Shown: piece by piece, positions 58,224-64,000 of the stretch
How positions within the stretch are numbered: position 1 is the stretch's first letter
Layout: each line of letters starts with the position of its first letter
Made by a program: the position numbers and the translations under genes
Assembly: GCF_052324685.1 (NCBI RefSeq)
Contig: NC_135223.1
Coordinates: forward strand, 19,475,822-19,539,821
From: Brachyhypopomus gauderio
Lineage: Eukaryota; Chordata; Actinopteri; Gymnotiformes; Hypopomidae
DNA: 64,000 nucleotides
Direction of reading: 5' to 3'
The notes under the pieces: generated by a model
Seen by the model: the letters and a program-made list of their open reading frames with translations, nothing else
Told to the model about the DNA's origin: nothing
Databases searched by the model: none

Positions 58224-59588
58224 ATGCACACAACATTCAGCCTTCTCCTCCTCACATGTGGTAAGTCCAGCATCTGTCTTGCTTTCGTCAGTTCGTTTGG
58301 CTGTTTACTGTGACAGCAAAGTAATGACACATTAAATGTGATTTAATGGCGCAGTTTTGCCCCCGCAGCGGTGGCAGCACACGGCGGACCGGAGAGACCG
58401 GAGGTGTCCGCCACCTGCGGCGAGGCTGCTGTGCTGCGGTGTCCGGCACCGTGTAAACCCGGGGTGAAATATCGCTCTGTCATATGGTACAAGGTAGGAT
58501 GTGTTCACTGTGTTCAGTGAGAAGTGCAGCAAACATGAGAAATATTGAATAAAACTGAAAAATACTCAATACAGGAACATGCAGTTGTTGAGAGAAAGGA
58601 ACAGTAGTTGTAGCAGCACACGAGTAGTAGGCTATACGAACATCCAGGTCCTGGAGATGTTCCAGGACCAGAAATAACCAGAAATAATCTTTGAAATAGC
58701 CTGTTTTGCTTTATGATTCGCCAGTCATAACGCCATGAATGTAAAACATTGTAGGACACTGCAGCTGAAAATCCAACTGATTTGTTTTCCTTCACATTTT
58801 CAGGTCAGTGATGCTCCCTCTCACCAGTTGAATGGTATAGTAAGAAAGTTGCTGACACAACCTAACAGCATTCTTCAGAAATACAACGGCTCGGTTCGGG
58901 ATATAGACGTGTTGGGAGATGCACAGAGCCTGGTCCTGCCCGACCTGACCCTGCGAGACACCGGGTGGTACCGCTGCTTTCTGCTTGCACCTCTTGGCCA
59001 TCAAAACCAGGAGGGGAATGTGTACCTCAGGGTACATGGTAAGTGCAAAGAAATTCACTTTTTGAATTTAAACATGTAAAGTGGATGTTATTCGTGAATC
59101 GAATTGAATCCTGAAGAATTGAATCATAGAAATGTTCTTGTGTTTTGTCTATCCTTAGAGCAACCCATAGATGATGCCAGTGAATCAGAAGAAGATTCCT
59201 TTTATGTGGTGTTTGCTATCAGTCTACTTGTTGTATCTTTAATGATGTTCTCTGTAAGCTATGTAAGTAACCCTTTTATTGTATTTTGATAATTGTTGTA
59301 TTTTGATAGTTGTTGTTAAAACGCAAATATACATTGTTTAAAAATGTTAATAACTGATTAAACTGCAAAGACTACAGACAAAGAACATTACTCATAAGAA
59401 CAAAGAGCATTACTCATAATGTTCATCATTTTTTCCAGATATGTCTAAGGAATACACTAATAAGCCACAAATACAGCAAGTTCTCAAAGGATGCTCGGTT
59501 AAAGAAGATCAATCAAATAAAACAAATGATTGTTAGTTTGGAATCAAAAGGAGTAGTATCCAAGATATTACCACAGGATTATGTGTGA
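58224..59588 (+). CDS. cd83: CD83 antigen, complete
   Basis: CD83 is a surface glycoprotein of mature dendritic and other activated immune cells. The five exons are 58224-58260, 58369-58493, 58804-59038, 59159-59262 and 59439-59588 (651 nt, 216 aa; human 205). It has a signal peptide (MHTTFSLLLLTC) and a single V-type Ig domain with cysteines in AVLRCPAPC and in GWYRCFLL (the DTGWYRC motif). An acidic stalk (DDASESEEDS), a membrane span (VVFAISLLVVSLMMF) and a basic tail ending in Val follow, as in mammals. It shares its promoter region with the minus-strand gene upstream. Confidence 0.93.
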
Positions 59589-59698
59589 CACTACAATCTT
59601 CAAGTGCTGGATTTTGGGACTAGGTCGATCACCTAAACAGGATAAAGAAATTCACGGTATTGCCCGAGGATTAACGTGTCAAACGGCCCGCTGTGAAG

Positions 59699-59765
59699 TC
59701 CCTGGTGGTCTAGTGGATTTGGTGCTCTCACCGCCGCGGCCCAGGTTTGGTTCCCGGTCAGGGAA
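59699..59765 (+). pseudogene. tRNA-Glu(CTC)-derived fossil
   Basis: The stretch reads like tRNA-Glu, with TCCCTGGTGGTCTAGTGG, CTCTCACCGCCGCGG around the CTC anticodon and a CCCGGTCAGGGA end. Compared with the usual gene about 5 nt of the D arm are missing and the B box is altered (GGTTTGGTTCC for GGTTCGATTCC). It is probably a pseudogene or the head of a tRNA-derived SINE. Confidence 0.72.
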
Positions 59766-60052
59766 CTCCTGTTTTCCGCCCTCAAAGTTGAACTTCGAGG
59801 TTCTGTGAAGAACGGAGCGAATTGTCGGATCAACTGAACTAACTGTGCAATGAAAATAATGGAGCATAAATTTTGCTCTGATGTATGTACTTTATTGATA
59901 ACTCAACTTTATTAAAAACAATTCAAGCACACAACACGGTTTATTTTTTGATCATTGTTGACATTTAATATGTGTCAGTCATCTTTTACGATTACATAAA
60001 CGATGTGTTATATGTGTCTATTAAAGAGATCAAACTAAACCCATGTTTCCGT

Positions 60053-60134
60053 GTTGTCGTGGCCGAGTGGTTAAGGCGATGGACTAGAAATCCATTGGGG
60101 TCTCCCCGCGCAGGTTCGAATCCTGCCGACAACG
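60053..60134 (+). tRNA. tRNA-Ser (anticodon AGA)
   Basis: An 82-nt class II tRNA without an intron. The acceptor stem GTTGTCG pairs with CGACAAC. The anticodon loop CTAGAAA has AGA at 60086-60088, and the long variable arm GGGGTCTCCCC is typical of Ser. The B box GGTTCGAATCC is intact, and a TTTT terminator follows at about 60139. Confidence 0.97.
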
Positions 60135-60752
60135 TCGCTTTTGTACTTCAGCATCACGCATCACGTTTGTGGAAGTATTTTAACATACAGGTATAGGATT
60201 CACCATGTTCGGGGAAGGGGAGATTTAACTAAACTCATTCTGGTTAGTGCGCCAAACTTATGTGATCGCCTTTCTGTAATCGACAGTAAACATACACCGA
60301 GACGAGAGCGACGCAAGGCATTCTGGGAGCCGTCCCTAAAGCTCTCCAGCAACCTCCATCGAAACAGTGAAACGACTTAATTCATCAACACAGGATCTAG
60401 TTAATGACATTTAGTGCATGTTTATAAGCAAAACAGCTTTATTTCATCTGGACGTTTGGAAAAGCACAAACAAACCCACTCGGAAGCAGCTGGTTTTTAG
60501 TGGGACGTGTTTTGAACATTTCTTAAGTTAGTTAGCTAACTACTAGCGATAAGGGTAACTGCGTTATTTCACTTTATACATTTGTGTGTGGTTGCGTTAT
60601 CATTAGTGTTCAGTGGGCGAACCTAATGGACACCAGAAAGCCCACACACGGCTGAGGTACTAACGTCCTCGGTTCCGTTGCGTACACTGGTCCGCAGGCG
60701 AAATGTGGACGTGAAGGGAGCTTTACTAAAGAAGCGACACCGACCCTCCGTC

Positions 60753-63725
60753 ATGGCGGAGCATTTGGACGACTTACTAGACGAGGTTGAAACGAGATTT
60801 TGCCGCAGTGCTTCACTGTCTTCTAATCTGACGACAAACCAAGACAGACGACAAAACAACGACGAGCCCATGGGCAGGTATACACCCTAGACATCTCCAT
60901 CACTCCATCAGACACCTCCAGGTTTTGGAGAACAACGACAGTAAAAATATAATCCACACTTGACTGTGTTACAGCCAGCTGGGCAGCGATGTGTTATGTG
61001 ATTTTGTAGCCTAAGTAGTTAGTTATATATTCTATATTGATAGTACTAAGGTACTCTACATGTTCGTTTTTCACTGTCAGGACTAAAGATCAAGAGAAAT
61101 CCGACAGGGCCGAGAACATTGATGCTGTGCTCCAGGAAATACTTGATGATGACTGGGAGACTGGCAGCTCACACGTGAGTGGATGGAGCAGAGTAGTTGG
61201 TCCAGTGACTGTGGTGTGGTGTTGCTGACTATGTTTAACTGGTCTGTTTCTTTATTTTTAACAGATTCCCATTGCAACAAATGCTTGTGCTAAAGATTTT
61301 TCTCCTCCAGTGCGTTTTAAAAAGTAAGAAAGCCAGGTGGAAGTGGAATAAAACACTTCCAAAATCAATTTATTTTTCTTAAAATCTCAGCATCTTTATA
61401 TGTGATATCATCATATTTAATAGCAAGCTATATATCTCGTTTACAGTTAAATGGATGAAAATGGGTGTGCTGATGGCTTGGTCTTTCCTTGATCCGTGAC
61501 ATGTTTTGTAAGTGCAAAATACAAATGTTAATTGTGCTACAACGTTCTGTGGACAGATGCTGCCCCGTGTTTGTGGGTGGGAGCTCAATAATAAGTGGTA
61601 TTGGAACAAGCATTTCAAAAAGGTGAGTGTTATGATTAATAATTTCTCACAGGCCTTTTTCTGCAGTGCGAACTCAGGCATGATTGATAGCGTGTGAGCT
61701 TAGTTTAGTTATTTAATAAATAACAGACAAGGCTTCTTTAGCCCAGTCAAATGAACCTTGCTGCGTCTGCCTCTTTTCTGACAGTACACACAAATGTACA
61801 TCTTCTGGTATGCACAAGAGTAAAAAAACAACAGGTGATCATGAAACATGCTCTTCATTAGGAAGGTAGATTTACAACACCAAACAGGCTGTAGTAAAGC
61901 AGTGGTGAGAAGGCTCCACCACTGTCTCTCCTGTCAGTTGCTGATAGTTCTGTTTGTAGACCTCATTGTGGATCATTTCACCCCAAAAGTACCTAATTTT
62001 AGTAAAATTCAAGAAACTCCAGTAAACACACTATTCATATTTAATTAATGATTATTTTATTTATTCATAATTAGCATTTTTGGAGTTTTTGTTTGTTAAT
62101 TCTTAAAATATATGAATTATTAATTGATCAAGGTTTGTTATATTCAGGATTTTTCAGTCAATGAACTCTAGTTCATTAATAAATAAATAAACATTAAGAT
62201 TTAGTTAAGAATGCAAAATGTTTAAAGTTCATCTCCTGTAATAGAATTGCATGATACTGAAAACATAAAGAGTATATAATATTCAAGGGGAACAAGGCCA
62301 TCGTTATTGTTTGGTTTGTATTGTCTTCTAGGGCATGTGACCAACTAAGATGTACCTCTTGTGACTTCCGTGTAGCCATGTTTGACGATCATGAGTGGCA
62401 TTCATCTTGTGACTATCTGTTTTTCAGGTATGCTAATGGTGGATGGAGCATTTTAGCTAAGACAGCACAACTGTGGAGTACGCTCACTATCTTGAGACGT
62501 TACATGTCTCCCCAAAAAATGGGGACATTACCAAAGTTAATATTCGGTTATTATTTTATATTAGTCATTTTGTTTCATATCTATGCATTACTTTTAGATG
62601 ATGCTGTTTTAAGGAATCTGAGTGAGAGATGTCTGTGCTTTTTACAAAGAATATTAGCTCAGTGAAGGAAGCACAGGAATCGTCCATGGTGATGTATAAA
62701 AGAGGCGAGTGAATGTCTGAAACGCTTTTCAACTTTGTTGCAGAGAATTACGTAATGTAGCTATGTGCATTTTCACAGTCTGCAGTTTCTTTCTATTAGG
62801 CTTAGTGTTTGAATGCTCTGCATTTTGGTTTCACCATCAAACAGGCAGTGACTAATTTTTCCATTTATGTTGAGATCTCAGTTGTATTTATTACACAATG
62901 CACTTCACTGTTCAAGATGAGCTAGAGTGTTACAGGGGCTTTATAGTGATCTGCTAATATTGATTTGTCAGTGTCCAATGCAAGGCACTATGAGGACTCT
63001 GTGAAATCTGAGTTTCTTTTCAGGGTGTCCTTAGATCCAAACATATTGGTGAGTGGTGTTCAAATCTGGACCTCAAGTCCAAATGTGATCCTGGATTTTG
63101 TAATCCCTTGTAGTTGATTAAATGATTAATGTAACTGGCTGGCAACTGTATCTTCACACCTGACATGTAGATAAAGGGAATTTGGAAAACTTGTAAGACC
63201 TGGACAGTTAGGTCAGTTACCTTAGTTATGACACAGTATTTCATTTTGTTGGTTTTTCTACAGCAGATTTGGTTTTAAGCAGATGATAATTTTTTTAAAA
63301 CTTTGGGACAGAGTTGAATCTCCATCCAGATTGAACCCTATCAGGTCAAGTTACAGAAGAAGGAGAAAAGTACACGCAGCATATTTACAAAGCCAATAAC
63401 AAACTGTGTTTCTAGTAATGCAAAGTAGAACTTCAAGGCTAATTGCTTCTAATGATATACATGGAGGTGCTAGACGTTAATTGGAGATAGTGGTGTATGT
63501 GTGACTGAGTGAGAATGTTTATACCAAAACAAAAAATCTGGTTTTACCTTCTTACCATGTAGGAACAACATGCCGGACCATACCAAGCTGCGCTCCAAGC
63601 TGAGGAGGAGACGTGGCGTGCGGGCGTACGCCTGCCAGTGCAGCTGGCACTCCGCTAGCAGCCTCTCTGAAGTGAGACATTTACAGCAACTCAAGTGGGT
63701 CTGCGGCCAACACAAACAGTGCTAA
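60753..63725 (+). CDS. cfap418: CFAP418 (C8orf37 orthologue), complete
   Basis: This photoreceptor/cilium-base protein is linked in humans to retinal dystrophy and Bardet-Biedl syndrome. The six exons are 60753-60877, 61081-61174, 61265-61323, 61557-61622, 62332-62427 and 63563-63725 (603 nt, 200 aa; human 207). It opens [13 protein letters not shown], as in the family, with an acidic repeat of that theme in exon 2 ([11 protein letters not shown]). The conserved C-terminal half has [38 protein letters not shown] and AYACQCSW, with paired cysteines that probably bind metal. Phases are consistent and no break was seen. Confidence 0.96.
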
Positions 63726-64000
63726 TGCTGTTTATCTGCCTCCTCCACCACGCCAAAGAGCTCGCTTAAACACTGATATACAGATGCGCTTCTCACTTGC
63801 AAGAAGATGAAGGCAGTTTTCAATATTCTTCCTCTCAATATTCTTATTTCTGTTGTAGGATAGAGACACCGGATCATGATAGGGTGTTTAATGTAGCGTT
63901 AAGTTCTGATATTTATAGCACATCAACGTTGCACATCTTTCTAAATGTTTTTTACATTTTTTTGAATGGTTTCGTCAAGGTTTTCTTACCAGTCCCTTGA
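63726..64000 (+). other. cfap418: CFAP418 3' untranslated region
   Basis: Non-coding sequence after the stop codon, to the end of the window. No polyadenylation signal is seen before the window ends. Confidence 0.5.

Overview
The window is vertebrate nuclear DNA, almost certainly from a ray-finned (teleost) fish. Genes are split into many short exons with GT-AG introns, there are collagen genes with 9-bp-multiple exons, (CA)n/(TG)n microsatellites, a decayed fish-type LINE, a hAT-type MITE and a eukaryotic tRNA gene. I rebuilt exons by hand from reading frame, splice sites and phase. In all six multi-exon protein genes the coding lengths add up to whole codons with no internal stop.

Layout: 1-5015 is non-coding upstream DNA. 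5016-27106 (+) is a complete type VI collagen chain of the alpha-4/5/6 group, best matched to alpha-4: 41 coding exons, 2802 aa, with a signal peptide, nine N-terminal von Willebrand A (vWA) domains, a triple helix of about 335 residues, two C-terminal vWA domains, an acidic linker and two Kunitz domains. It meets PIK3R4 (VPS15, 28691-38437, minus; 19 coding exons, 1381 aa) tail to tail. PIK3R4 is head to head with SNRNP48 (39292-42891, plus; U11/U12 snRNP 48 kDa protein, 332 aa).

43930-55311 (+) is a second, unrelated collagen gene. Its helices and interruptions match the COL2-NC2-COL1-NC1 part of type IX collagen. It has no COL3 or NC4 domain; in their place is a short acidic, Tyr/Thr-rich domain. 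55992-58020 (minus) encodes an unrecognised small type I membrane protein with six ectodomain cysteines. It lies head to head, about 200 bp away, with CD83 (58224-59588, plus). A tRNA-Glu-derived fossil and an intact tRNA-Ser(AGA) follow, then CFAP418 (C8orf37 orthologue, 60753-63725, plus).

The genes form two themes. Two extracellular-matrix collagen genes flank a housekeeping pair (endosomal/autophagic PI3K regulation and minor-spliceosome assembly), and an immune surface-receptor pair (CD83 and the unknown membrane protein) shares one promoter region. The most interesting candidates are the unknown membrane protein paired with CD83 and the reduced type IX-like collagen with its novel N-terminal domain.
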